This document shows positions 43,073 through 53,450 of a stretch of DNA of 64,000 bases, one piece after another. Both the position numbers and the translations under genes were made by a program. The DNA lies in NCBI GenBank assembly GCA_963210315.1, contig OY723305.1, forward strand, positions 186,001 through 250,000, in the 5' to 3' direction. How positions within the stretch are numbered: the stretch's first letter is position 1; each line of letters starts with the position of its first letter. The notes below the pieces were generated by a model. That model saw only the letters and a list, made by a program, of their open reading frames with translations, ran no database searches and had not been told where the DNA came from. The stretch is from Rhynchopus euleeides (lineage: Eukaryota > Euglenozoa > Diplonemea > Diplonemida > Diplonemidae).

Positions 43073-46000
43073 CTACAGAATAACGCACTTGTCCAGCGCC
43101 TTCTTGAGCTCCTCCTTCTTCCGCTCGAGAAGCGCCTTCTTGTCCTTCACGCTCTTCTGCGCGGCCCCGAGGTTGGCCTCCTCCGCAGCGATCTCCTGCT
43201 TCAGCTGCTCGATCTCCTTCCGCAGCCTGTCGACCTCCGAGTCCACCTGCTTTGCGTCCTGGAGGAGCTTCAGCGCCTGCGTCGCCTCCTTGGGCCACCT
43301 GGGGAACTTCTCGAACCACCCCTCGTAGGCCTGCTCGATGGTCTGCAGAGGGAGGGGGGTGGATTTGGAGTGAATGGGATGTGCACGGATGCAAGCATGA
43401 TGGGGCATCCGCGCCACAAACGTGACAAGAGAGAAACGTGTGTGCACCGCACCTTCGGTTTTCTACAACCTCCCGGGTGGGGGGGGGGGGGGGCGGGTGA
43501 ATATGCCGTTTGTTATTCCGTGTGGTTCCCTTCTTGACAACGTGTTGTCAGCATGGTCAGTGCGAAACACCACGACGTGGCACGTGCACCACTTTTGATG
43601 CCGTGTGGTTGAACACCAGGGTTTCCGACGACCCCAACAAAGCCAGGCGTGTGTCACAAAATACTACTGACACACTTCTGGAATCTTTCGCATGCTTGCA
43701 TTGCACGCATCCATTAATGCGGGAATACATGGGAGATGGTGTCTTGGTTACAAACCTTGCGCTCGCGGTGGTACTGCAGCAGCTTGTAGTTCCACTCCGC
43801 CGTCTCCTCCACAAGCTTCTTCATGCTGTCGATCGTGTCGTTCAACACCTCAGACACCTTGAACTTCTCCTCAGGGCCGCCACCCTTCCTCGTGCCGTCG
43901 TTCGACCCGGTCTCGAGGGAGCCAATCGAGGCGCCCACATCCACCTCGCCAGTTCTGCAGGACACACAAGGGTCACACCGGGCAGGGCAACACAGCGACA
44001 TACTTGGAGGGGTGCAGCGACCGGATCCAGGGGCGCACAGGCTGGACCTTGTCGTACTTGCACCACCCAGGGGGGGCAAGGCTGTGGAGGGCGGCGGGTG
44101 GTGGCGGTGATGATCATAGTATGAAATAGAAGTAAAAGAAGCACAAGGTGTGGAGCAGGGGGAAGGGTTGTGCTGCCCTGCCCAGCTGCAGCAGCATATG
44201 GCATACGACGCTTCGTCCTCCTCGTCGATGTTGGACCCCAGCACGGTGCAGATGCCGTTAGCCTCCTCGTCGTAGAACTTCGCGGTTTCCGCGCGGTTGC
44301 TGTCGTTGGAGTTCTCGTTCACGATCTTCATCAGCTTCTCGAGAGGGCCGCGCTGCACAGCCTCGACAGCCTGCAGGTGTGCGGGGTGGGTTTGGGTGGT
44401 TGGTAATGATGGCCCTCCCAAAAGGGGCAAAAAATACAGCAGCAGTCTCCCGAGTCTTCCTGAAAGACGGTCTTTTGCATTGATCGCTTCCACCCCCAGC
44501 CCAGCCCCCTTCAAACCCCACAGCCGGCACCGCCACTCTGCCTCAGACACACATCTGCGAGGGCGTCTACACCTGGCGGCTGCAACACCAGGCAATGCCA
44601 TGAAATCAGACACCCCAAAGCCCACACCAGGCCAGGCCCACAAGAGGGCGACCTCCACCCCCTGCCTCCCTCCTCTATGATAACATACCTCGATGATCTC
44701 GCGCACGCACTTGCGCTTCCTGCGCTTGATCGCCTCCTCCACCTCCTGCAGACGCTCATCCGCCTCCTGCTCCTCCTGCATCGCTGTGTCGGGGTGGTGG
44801 TTGCATTGCCGTGCCTCCGTGCTGTGCTGTGCTGCAACAGCCCTCCCTGTCACTGAATAGGGGACACCACTGGCGGTGGTCTGCAGTGCCGCGTTTGCGC
44901 ACAGCCATCAGGCGAGCAGCGGTCGCCCGCAGGAGAAAGGGGGGGGCCGTGGCCCCAGCAGCAGCAGGTGGGCGGGAGAGATGCAGCAGCCGTGCAACAC
45001 TGTTGATCGGGGGCATACCTTCCTGGATCTGCTTCAGCAGGGTGGTGTTCTCCTCGTTCATGTTTGCCACCTTCTCGTACTTCGCCACCGCCTCCGAGAG
45101 GTTGGAGATCGCATCCTCCGCCTGCTGCCTGAACACCGAGGCGTCCTCCTGTGCAGGTGTGGGTGTGTGGGAAAAAGCGTCTTGTGGGAATGTAATATGG
45201 GAATGCAATGTGTGAATACAATAATGCAGGCATGTGGTGCTGCTGGTGTGAATCCCCTCCCGGAGTGACATCGAAGAGGCGCTCCATACCAGCTTGACGT
45301 TCGCGATGTCCTCGTCCGTCACGCGGCGCAGCCCGTCGTCCTTCTCCATCGCGGCGCCAGTCAGCAGCGAGCGCAGACCCGCGGCACGCTGGATGAGGGC
45401 CATGGCCTCGTCGACCTTGGCCTTCTTCAGCTTCAGCTCCTCCTCGCTCTCAGTCACCTCCTTCTCGAGCCTGGCGATGGTCTCCTTGCACTCCTTGAGG
45501 GTGGCCTTGGCGTTCGCCTCACGCGTGTCGAGCGAGGCGAGGAGGCGCTTGCGCGCCTCGCGCAGCGACTGGATGCGGGTGGACAGCTCGTTGATCTTGG
45601 CCTCGATGCGCGCGATGTCGTCCTTCAGGTCCTGCTCCTCCTTCTCCCGCGCCTCCAGCTGCGTTGCCAGCGAGGTGATCTCGTCGAGGCGGCTCTGCAG
45701 CTCGGCGGACAGCTTCTCGTGCGCCTTCATCTCAGTCTTCACCGCCTCCTGCATCTCGAACTTCTGCTCGAGCTTGCCACGGAACTCGCCGAGGTCCTTC
45801 GACTGCACCTGCACCGCAGTGCCCATGGCGGAGGCACCGAAGGTGGCAGTCTCGAGGAACTGGGCAGTCTCGGTGTGGTCCTTGTGGTAGGGCGAGATGT
45901 TGCAGATCAGCGTCACGTGCGCCTTGCTGAAGCCCTCCTCCAGCACACGGGTCAGGTTGGAGTTGTTGTAGGGGATGTGGACGGCGTTCTTCCCGAGGCG

Positions 46001-47077
46001 GACCTTGCCGTTGCCCCCGGACTTCTTGTCGTTCTCGATCAGCTCCTGCTCCTTCTGGCCACGCTCGCCCGCCCGGCGGAGCACCTGCTTGAAGGTGTCC
46101 ATCTGCTTGTTCACCTTACCGAAGTCCGTCGCGCTCTCGCCGTCGGCCTTCCCACCCAGACCGATGTCGGCGAGGAAGAGGGTCGCGAACTTCTCCGTCT
46201 CCACCGCCTCGTCACCGCCACCCTCGAAGCGGGAGCTCTGGCGCACCGTGATGGCCACCACCACACTGCAGCGGTTCGACTTGTTGGGCGACTGCACGGT
46301 GCTGACGCGGCGCACGCTCTCCTTCTGCCCCCACAGGCGGTCCGCAAGCTTCTTCAGGCCCCCCTCCTCAGAGAGCTTGTACACCGTTGCGTTCTCCACG
46401 TCCGTGTGGGGGATCTTCTGGTAGTCCCCCTTCAGCACGTGCGGCCCTGCCAGGACGTCCTCAATCTCCTCCTTGTAGACACGGTAGCACTGCGCCTCCA
46501 CAGAGATCTGCAGGTTCTCGCCGGGCGCCTGGCGCGCCTTGTGCTCCGAAGGCACTGCGGCAATCACGTCGTCGATCAGGCGCTGAGACAGACCGGGTGT
46601 CGAGTCCGTCCCGAACATGGTGTATGTCTTCCCGGAGTTGATCGGGCCGTAGGAGCAGACCGTCTGGTTGAACCCCTCGAACACCTGCTTCACGATGTCC
46701 CCCTTCACAGCATTGTAGATGTGGTCCTGGTCGTGGAACTCGTGGTCGTAGTCCTCACTCTCCTCAAACTTCGTCTTGGCACGCCCCTCCACCGTCCAGG
46801 GGTCCTGGCCGAAGGACCAGAACACACCGTCGTACCCGGTGAAGGTCTTCTTCGCGCTCACCTTCGCCATCGGCTTCGGGATGGTGAGGCACTTGGGGTC
46901 CATCAGCATCACCTTGCCATCCTTGTACTCCACAGCACTCTTCTGGCTGGTCACCTCAGGCTTCTCCTGCTTCTTGTTGTTGTTCTTCTCAGCCTCCATC
47001 AGAGGCCGGATCCGGATGAACTGGCGGAACTTCCGCGTGCTCTCCTGCTTCTCAACATCCTTCGTCTTCCCAGACAT
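43073..47077 (-). CDS. Divergent kinesin, seven exons (907 aa)
   Basis: Microtubule motor family. Exons: 47077-45290, 45148-45019, 44783-44689, 44370-44207, 44081-44004, 43954-43756, 43342-43073. All introns are GT-AG (donors gtatgg, gtatgc, gtatgt, gtatgc, gtatgt, gtttgt), and the summed exons give 908 codons with all phases matching. The motor domain covers residues ~15-420: RFRQFIRIRPLMEAE-type start, P-loop YGPINSGKTYTMFG (usual GQTGSGKT altered), switch I QSPNKSNRCSV (usual NxxSSRSH altered), and switch II ADIGLGG in place of DLAGSE. Residues ~430-600 are strong coiled coil. The downstream exons add more coiled coil, with a short basic stretch AIKRRKRKCV. The altered nucleotide-switch residues suggest weak or absent ATPase activity. 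Introns 3 and 6 contain dispersed-repeat pieces. Confidence 0.85.
44432..44495 (+). repeat. 5' fragment of repeat R1 inside a kinesin intron
   Basis: aaatacagcagcagtctccc through gcattgatcgcttccaccc, antisense to the gene, in intron 3. The rest of R1 is absent. Confidence 0.7.
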
Positions 47078-47453
47078 CTTGCAGGGGCGTGTCCGCTGTG
47101 CCGCGTAATGCTGTATCAGGGTGTGTGTGTGTGGAGACAGTGGAGATCACATCAAGAGCAAGTGCTCTGTCTGCACTAATATAAAAAGATTCACGTGTAT
47201 GTGTGTGTGTGTGCCGAATGTGCCGAGTGTACCGAATGGTGTTGGGCAGTGGAAGCGATGGAGCGGGCGGCCGCAGCGGCGAATACACACAGGGCAGCAT
47301 GGGGGGGGGGGGGGGAAGAAGGGTGGCTTGGCTTGCATCAAGGGAGATGTGTGTGAGGGTGGGGGTGCACTTTCCGCCTCCATCCGGTTCATTTGATAGA
47401 TAGGTTGATCGGGCTGGTGGTAGGGGTAAGGGGGGGAGGGGGGGGGGGGGGGG

Positions 47454-48604
47454 TAGGGGGGGTCAAATGCCACCCTTTTACGTGGACAAACACGATTTTT
47501 CAAAAAACCGGCGCAGAGGCCCCAAAGCCCCCGTAAACCCTCCAAACCCCCCCAGATCGGTCCGGAAACCCATCGAACCCCACTTTTCCACCATTCCGGG
47601 CACCTCAGGTGCCCGAATTGGGGTACCTAAATTTTGTGCCACCGTTTGGTACCGTACAGTGCCACTGTGTGGGAGGTTGGAAAAGAAAATGCCCCAACAC
47701 ACCACATCTGAGGGTTGCAATGCATGTTGCTTGCCAACCACGTCATCCGGTGGGTGTCAGGCGCTATGTAGGTGGCATTAGCCAGGTCTTCGATGTGTTC
47801 TGGCTTGTATATATACCTCCCTGCCACCATGCACCGGGAGGCTGCCTGTAGGTACGGAACAGTCCAGATGGTCGTGTGATTCCTGTGCAGCAGTGCTCCA
47901 CAACCGGGATGTGTTGACAACGACTGTTGCAACACGAGCTGTACATTCCGGGAACACATGAAGTGCGCTGTCGTGGTACCCATTGTGCCAGAATTGGTAG
48001 TTGCTGCGGTCTACTTTGCCTGGCCCAAGAGCACTGGTACTGAACGGTGCAATATGCGTGGCGAGGTGAATACAACGGAAGCGCGCAAAGTCAATACAGC
48101 TCTCGGATGGCGGGTGGTGGTGCCACTAGTGTGTGACGTTCCCTCGAGGATACAACGCATCACAATGAATCAGCAACCGTGGACCGAGTACAATACGCTC
48201 TCTGTGGCTGGTGTGGGGGACAAAGGCAGTGCCTGTGCCGCAGGCAGGGAGGTATATATACAAGCCAGAACACATCGAAGACCTGGCTAATGCCACCTAC
48301 ATAGCGCCTGACACCCACCGGATGACGTGGTTGGCAAGCAACATGCATTGCAACCCTCAGATGTGGTGTGTTGGGGCATTTTCTTTTCCAACCTCCCACA
48401 CAGTGGCACTGTACGGTACCAAACGGTGGCACAAAATTTAGGTACCCCAATTCGGGCACCTGAGGTGCCCGGAATGGTGGAAAAGTGGGGTTCGATGGGT
48501 TTCCGGACCGATCTGGGGGGGTTTGGAGGGTTTACGGGGGCTTTGGGGCCTCTGCGCCGGTTTTTTGAAAAATCGTGTTTGTCACCCCCATTTGACCCCC
48601 CCTA
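47454..48604. mobile_element. Long-arm foldback transposon, copy 2
   Basis: Nearly identical to 34799-35950 over its whole length, in the same orientation. At two arm sites it differs from copy 1 in both arms at once. It lies between the kinesin and the low-complexity gene, within a G-run. Confidence 0.8.
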
Positions 48605-48889
48605 GGGGGGGGGGGGAACCCCTCATCTTCTTGGAAAAGAAGGCAATAGGAACGCAGGGCTTCCGCCCGACCTCCCCCCAACCCAAGCATAGGTATAATC
48701 TGCACCGGCTGACAGCCGTTGTTTTTGCTGCCTCTCTGTTTCAGGCATACAGGTTTCAGTCCACCCCAACCCACCCACTCCACCCCACTGCATGTGAGCT
48801 GCAAACAACACGATATAGGGTGTTTGCTTGAGAGAGCCACACACACACACACACACACCCCAGCCACCACCACCCCCTCCCCTGTCAAC

Positions 48890-49275
48890 TCACACAAACC
48901 CGTCGGAGTATCCACCGGAAGACGTGTCATCAGCAGCCCCCTCCTCCTCCACAGCGGCTGCCACCGCCACAACCGCAGCCTCCGGCTCCGGCTCTGCCAA
49001 CACACCCTCTTCACCCTGCCCCTCTTTCTCTGCAACCCCGCTGCCGCCACCACCTGCTGCTGCTGCTGGCCCCCCTGCACCTGCATCAGACGCACCCCCG
49101 GAATCAGTGGCGGGGCTGGAGCTGCCTGCGGAACTCCTGGGGCTGGGCGCGCCTCCAGCAACACCATCATCACCACCACCCTCACCCATGCCGGGACGGA
49201 CCCCTGCGTCGTGCCCTGCGGCACCACCACCTTCATCCTCTGATGATTTGGGTGACACCGAGGCTGGCAGTGCCG

Positions 49276-49320
<45 letters not shown>

Positions 49321-50605
49321 GAGGAGACGCCACGGGCGTGGCAGCAGCCGTGCTGGAGGAATACGACGCGCTGGTCACGCTGGACCGGGGGGTGGGGGAG
49401 CTGCTCCTGCTCCCGCTCCTGCTTCGGCTGCTGCTGCTGCTGGTCCTGCTGCTGCGGCTCCCACGCGAGGGCGACGAGCAGGACGACTCCGCGGTGACAC
49501 CCGAGGCACGCCGGGCGGGCTTCAGACCCACCGCTGCAGCGGGGCGCTGCTGCTGCCGCCTCAGCTGCTGCTGCTGCTGCGGAGACCTCATCTGCTTCTT
49601 CTTCTTTGGGGATGGGCTCCCGGCACCCCCAGGGCTCTTGCTGCCCCGCCCCGCGGCAGTCGGGCTGGGAAGCAGCGCGTCCTTCTGACGCCTCGCCTGG
49701 CGGGGCGACGGCTGCTGCTGCTGCTGCTGCGGTGCCGCTGCCGCCCTCTCGGGCGATCCCCGCCTGCTGCGGGGGGAGGGGCGGGGTGGCGGTGCTCTGG
49801 GGGAGTCGTACTGCGCTGCCCGCATCGCCTCCAGCCCCGCCAGCGCCTGCGCCGCAACGTAGTCCCGCTCGACGGCGACGAGCTGCTGCGTCGCCTTGGG
49901 CGCCACCTCTCCCCAGGGGCAGGGGTGCCGCACGCGTGCCTGCTGCTGCTGCTGCTGCTTCCGCTTCCCCCCCGCGCCGCCCTTCGCAGCAATGTGGTAC
50001 CGCGGCTGCCTCGCGAGGAGCAGCGCGAAGCGCCCCTCCGCCCCCTTCCCCTTCTTCTCCCCGCGCGGCGACGCCGGCGGCGACTGGCAGGTGATGGGCT
50101 TCAGGGAGATCTGCGGGAGCACGCGGCTGGGGGGCGCGCGGCGCGGCTGCGGGGCCCCCTTCTTCGCACCCCCCGCCCCGCCGATCGCCGTGACGGTGCC
50201 CTTCACCCAGTAGATGGCTGGGTGGGCCGTGCCGTAGACGGGGCCTCCGAGGGGCTGCGTGGTGTGCTTCTTCACGCGCTTCGCTGCGGCAAGGCACCCT
50301 TCGGACACGAAGGGGCTGCGCTGCTTGCGCCTGGGGGGGTGCGGCGCGTGGTGCGGCGAGGTGTGGTGTGCCACGCCGTACACCGCAGGGCGTGGGGGCG
50401 GGGGCTGCGGCTGTGCTGCCCTGGCATCAGCTGGCGGTGTGCTGCTGCTGCCGCTGCTGCTGGCTGTGGAGGCATCGCCTGCATCGCACACCGCTGCGGA
50501 CGCTGTGCTGCAGTCGCGTGTTATCTCGTCATCGAGTGCGCGGCACACGATCTCCAGAGAGGGGCGTCGGTGGGCCTCGGGGCTGCCGTGAAGCAGCGCT
50601 TCCAT
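48890..50605 (-). CDS. Low-complexity, basic/Ala-Ser-Gln-rich protein (571 aa)
   Basis: ATG at 50605 (MEALLHGSPEAHRRPSLEIV). The first ~25 residues (RRPSLEIVCRALDDEIT) could be helical. Two related short motifs, AVYGVAHHTSPHHAP and PVYGTAHPAIYWVKG, occur before residue 140. The rest is disordered, with Lys/Arg-rich and poly-Gln stretches, an SRSRSGSRSSS region, a 14-residue poly-Ala run encoded by a GCT-type microsatellite (49275-49320), and an acidic, Gly-rich C-terminus ending GGYSDGFV. Composition suggests a nucleic-acid-binding or cytoskeletal scaffold, but I do not recognise a family. Frame choice rests on uninterrupted length and on the ATG. Confidence 0.6.
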
Positions 50606-52065
50606 CCCATGTGAGCCCTGTGAGCAGGTGTGGGGTGTGTGGCGGCCACATATGCGCTAATCGAACCCTTGGGGGGCAGACATCAGAGGGGGGCCAATCT
50701 GCAGCCTCGGGAGTCACACTTCCCCCTTGAAAAAGATAAGGCGTTGTTTGTGCGCCAAACCCGGGTGAACAAACCTCACGGGGGGCCTTCGCTCAGAAAT
50801 GCAGAGAAGTGAGGAATGGTGAGCCGCCTCACAACACTGGCTGCAAAGTGACACAGTTTGACACACAGTGGCACAGAGCGAAGGCCTCCCACGTGTTTTG
50901 CCTGATGAAGGTTGGTGTGAGTGTGCGCACAGTCATAGCAACAAGGCAAGGTAGATTGTGTTTGTCACCCAAAGTGCTGCCAACTTTCTTTTTCACTGTG
51001 ACAAGCTTTCTTCTTGTTGTGTGTGAAAAATGCCGCTCCAGTACAGCCACTCTTTGCTTTTGAGCAGAAAATGTCACTCCAGTACAGCCGCTCGTTGTTC
51101 GTATTTTGTTTGTCCCCCAACAAGGTACTTGTCAGGCGGAAATGCAGCAATAGGGGAAGTGCCAGGTGCTTGCCGTCACACACAGTCTTATGCGCCTGCC
51201 AATCACACACCAACACTTCCGCAGGCAAAAATTTCTGTGTGTGTCGTGCGATCAACGAAAAATCTTTTCTCGTTTACCTTTCGTATTTCTTCACGAATTA
51301 TCCTGCACGACTCCAGAAATACTGTCCTTTCCGTTTGCTTCACTCACTCGTTGCTGGGAGACATGAAAAAGAGAAAAGAGAAACCCCTGTTGTTTTGTTG
51401 ACCGCTTCCACCACCCTCCATACTTTGTTGACAGTAAGCGTCGAAGGGCTACCGATTATTCTTTCCGTCACTTCCATGTCTCTTTTTTTTAAAAAAGTAT
51501 ATCGGCCTATTGTTGTGAGCCCTTCGGCTGTGTCTTACCTGTCTGAAGTACAGAAAGCGGTGGAGCACGAGAAGAAAGAGAGAGGGAAGAGTTGATCGTA
51601 TGGCAAACGGTGGGAAGCATTTCCCTCAACACCTATCCCTTGCAGGGACTGTGTTGGTTGCACTATATTTTTGATGCGTTGACGCTTCCACACACAAAAC
51701 CTCAACTCCTGTGATGGGGGAGGCTAGTGGTGTGCGGAGCACGTTTGGCTGTGGTGGAGTGACATTTTCTGCTCACAAGTGTGCGTAAAACTATGCGTCT
51801 GCGAATCAGTAAGGGGAGAGAAGAACCAGCGGGCATTCGTCGATCACGAGAACACCCCACACGCCTGCTGCGGGTGTGGTGTGTCCTGCATGGCCTGCTG
51901 AAAAGCGTAGCGACCGTGCTTCCTTCTTCCTTAATGATGCGTTGACGCTTCCACCACCCTAGAGCCTTCTGCTTTGGTGTGGAGCACATGTGAACACGAG
52001 ATAGCTAGACACGCAGAAAAGGAACAGGATCGTCGGAAGCACTCCTACACTTTTACGCATCATAA
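50606..52065. other. Dispersed-repeat mosaic, no gene
   Basis: Contains pieces shared elsewhere: cactggctgcaaagt ... cacagagcgaaggcc (also near 22370 and 26600), aaatgtcactccagtacagc (near 23100 and 51070), tgatgcgttgacgcttccac (51670, 51930 and, inverted, 23060), and a spliced-leader-like motif at 51534. Confidence 0.5.
51534..51570 (-). other. Spliced-leader-like motif with donor-like end
   Basis: Minus strand: cgtgctccaccg, then ctttctgtacttcagacag, then gtaagacac. About 130 bp further on the same strand is ggtggaagcggtcaacaaaa, the same spacing class as in the R1 copies. This could be an SL-RNA-derived repeat. Confidence 0.45.
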
Positions 52066-53261
52066 ATATGGCTTCGTTCATAAACACCCCCCCCCAGATT
52101 GGGCCTTTTAGCCATTTTTGGCCAAAAATTGGGAATACTCGCATTCACCACCCTCGTCTGCCCCCCACCTGCACTTCGGGGGGTCCGGGTGGGCCACGGG
52201 GGACCCAGGAGTCCATTTTGCTCTCTCATTGGCACGAGAAATGGGGAAAAATACCTTCTCGCGAGCCTGGTACCGGATCACAAAAGAGCTGCCGAAATCG
52301 GCGTAAGTCTTCGTTCGACGAAACAGATGAGGGATCAGCTTGCTCGCGGAGTGGTCGTAGTCAGTGTCTCGGTATGCTGGCACCGAGCATCATTCAGCAG
52401 ATGACAGGACTTCAACCTGGAGAGCAAACGCCACATCGTCCACGGGTTCCGGGATGACGGATAGTCAGAAGAGTGTAACATGCCCGTAGGTACAGGGTGT
52501 TCTCGAGGCAAGCGTGAGCCCCGGCGGTCGACCCACTACGATTCACAGAGGACAACATCTATACGAACCAGTGTTCGACGGTGTGCTGATTCGGATGCAC
52601 AAATGAGGGTCCCGCAAATCAGGCATCTACCTGGGCTCATTGCAGCTTTGGAAGGACACTGTCTGGTATAACCAGACGGTGGCGGACGAGTGTGGTGAAA
52701 GACGGGTATCATCTGCACAGCTCGACGACCACTTACATGTGTCACACAAGGCTATCCGACTGGTGGCTACTGCACTCGGGAGGGCAGCCCCCAGACGGAG
52801 TGAAAACATCTGCCGCAGCCAGTGGGACCACCACACGTCGGGAGGAACTGCAGGATTTGCTCCACTCTGATGGTTCATTCTGACTTTTGTTAGGGGTCTG
52901 ACACTCTGGCGCAACTCTGGCAACTGTATCGACGTCAATGGAGGCGCAACGAACGAAGCCCCTATCAAAGGAGTCCCTGGTTCCCTCGTGGATGACATGT
53001 GCTCTGGTCCGGGTAAATACCAGAAGGCAGGAGAGTCGCAGAGACGGCCTAATGGAGCGTGGAAAAATGATACATTCCCCTCATGATTATGGGTCTTTTG
53101 CACAAAAATGGCCGGAAAAAGACCTCCCAAGTGCCCCCGAACCTGTTTTCCCACCTCGAGGGTGGTTGCGAGGGTGGTGAATGCGATTTTTCCCAATTTT
53201 CGCCCAAAAATGGCTAAAAGGCCTAATCTGGGGGGGGGGGTGTTTATGAACGAACCCATAT
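52066..53261. mobile_element. Inverted-repeat element with C10 tract in its ends
   Basis: Ends atatgg(c/g)ttcgttcataaac followed by a C-run, then cagatt(g/a)ggccttttagcc. Inverted similarity spans about 95 bp on each side. The interior has short frames in both directions but nothing recognisable. Confidence 0.7.
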
Positions 53262-53450
53262 GCTCAACCGCATCCCGGATATCTTGTGGCACTGCACACG
53301 CATGAGGGGAGGGGGCGGTCAATGCGAAAAAGGAGCCGGCGGTACGAAATGTGTTTGTTTGTGCAACCGGGGGGGGGAAGGGCATCAGGCTTGCTTGGAA
53401 AAGCAGTGCAACACAAAGTGGAAACAGGCACACCACAGGTGCCCACACCA

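Noticed and set aside
45719-47179. 486-codon plus-strand frame
   Set aside because: Leu/His/Val-rich antisense shadow of the kinesin motor exon.
49275-49320. CAG repeat read as a polyglutamine or polycysteine tract
   Set aside because: In the supported frame it encodes poly-Ala; other frames are not the gene.
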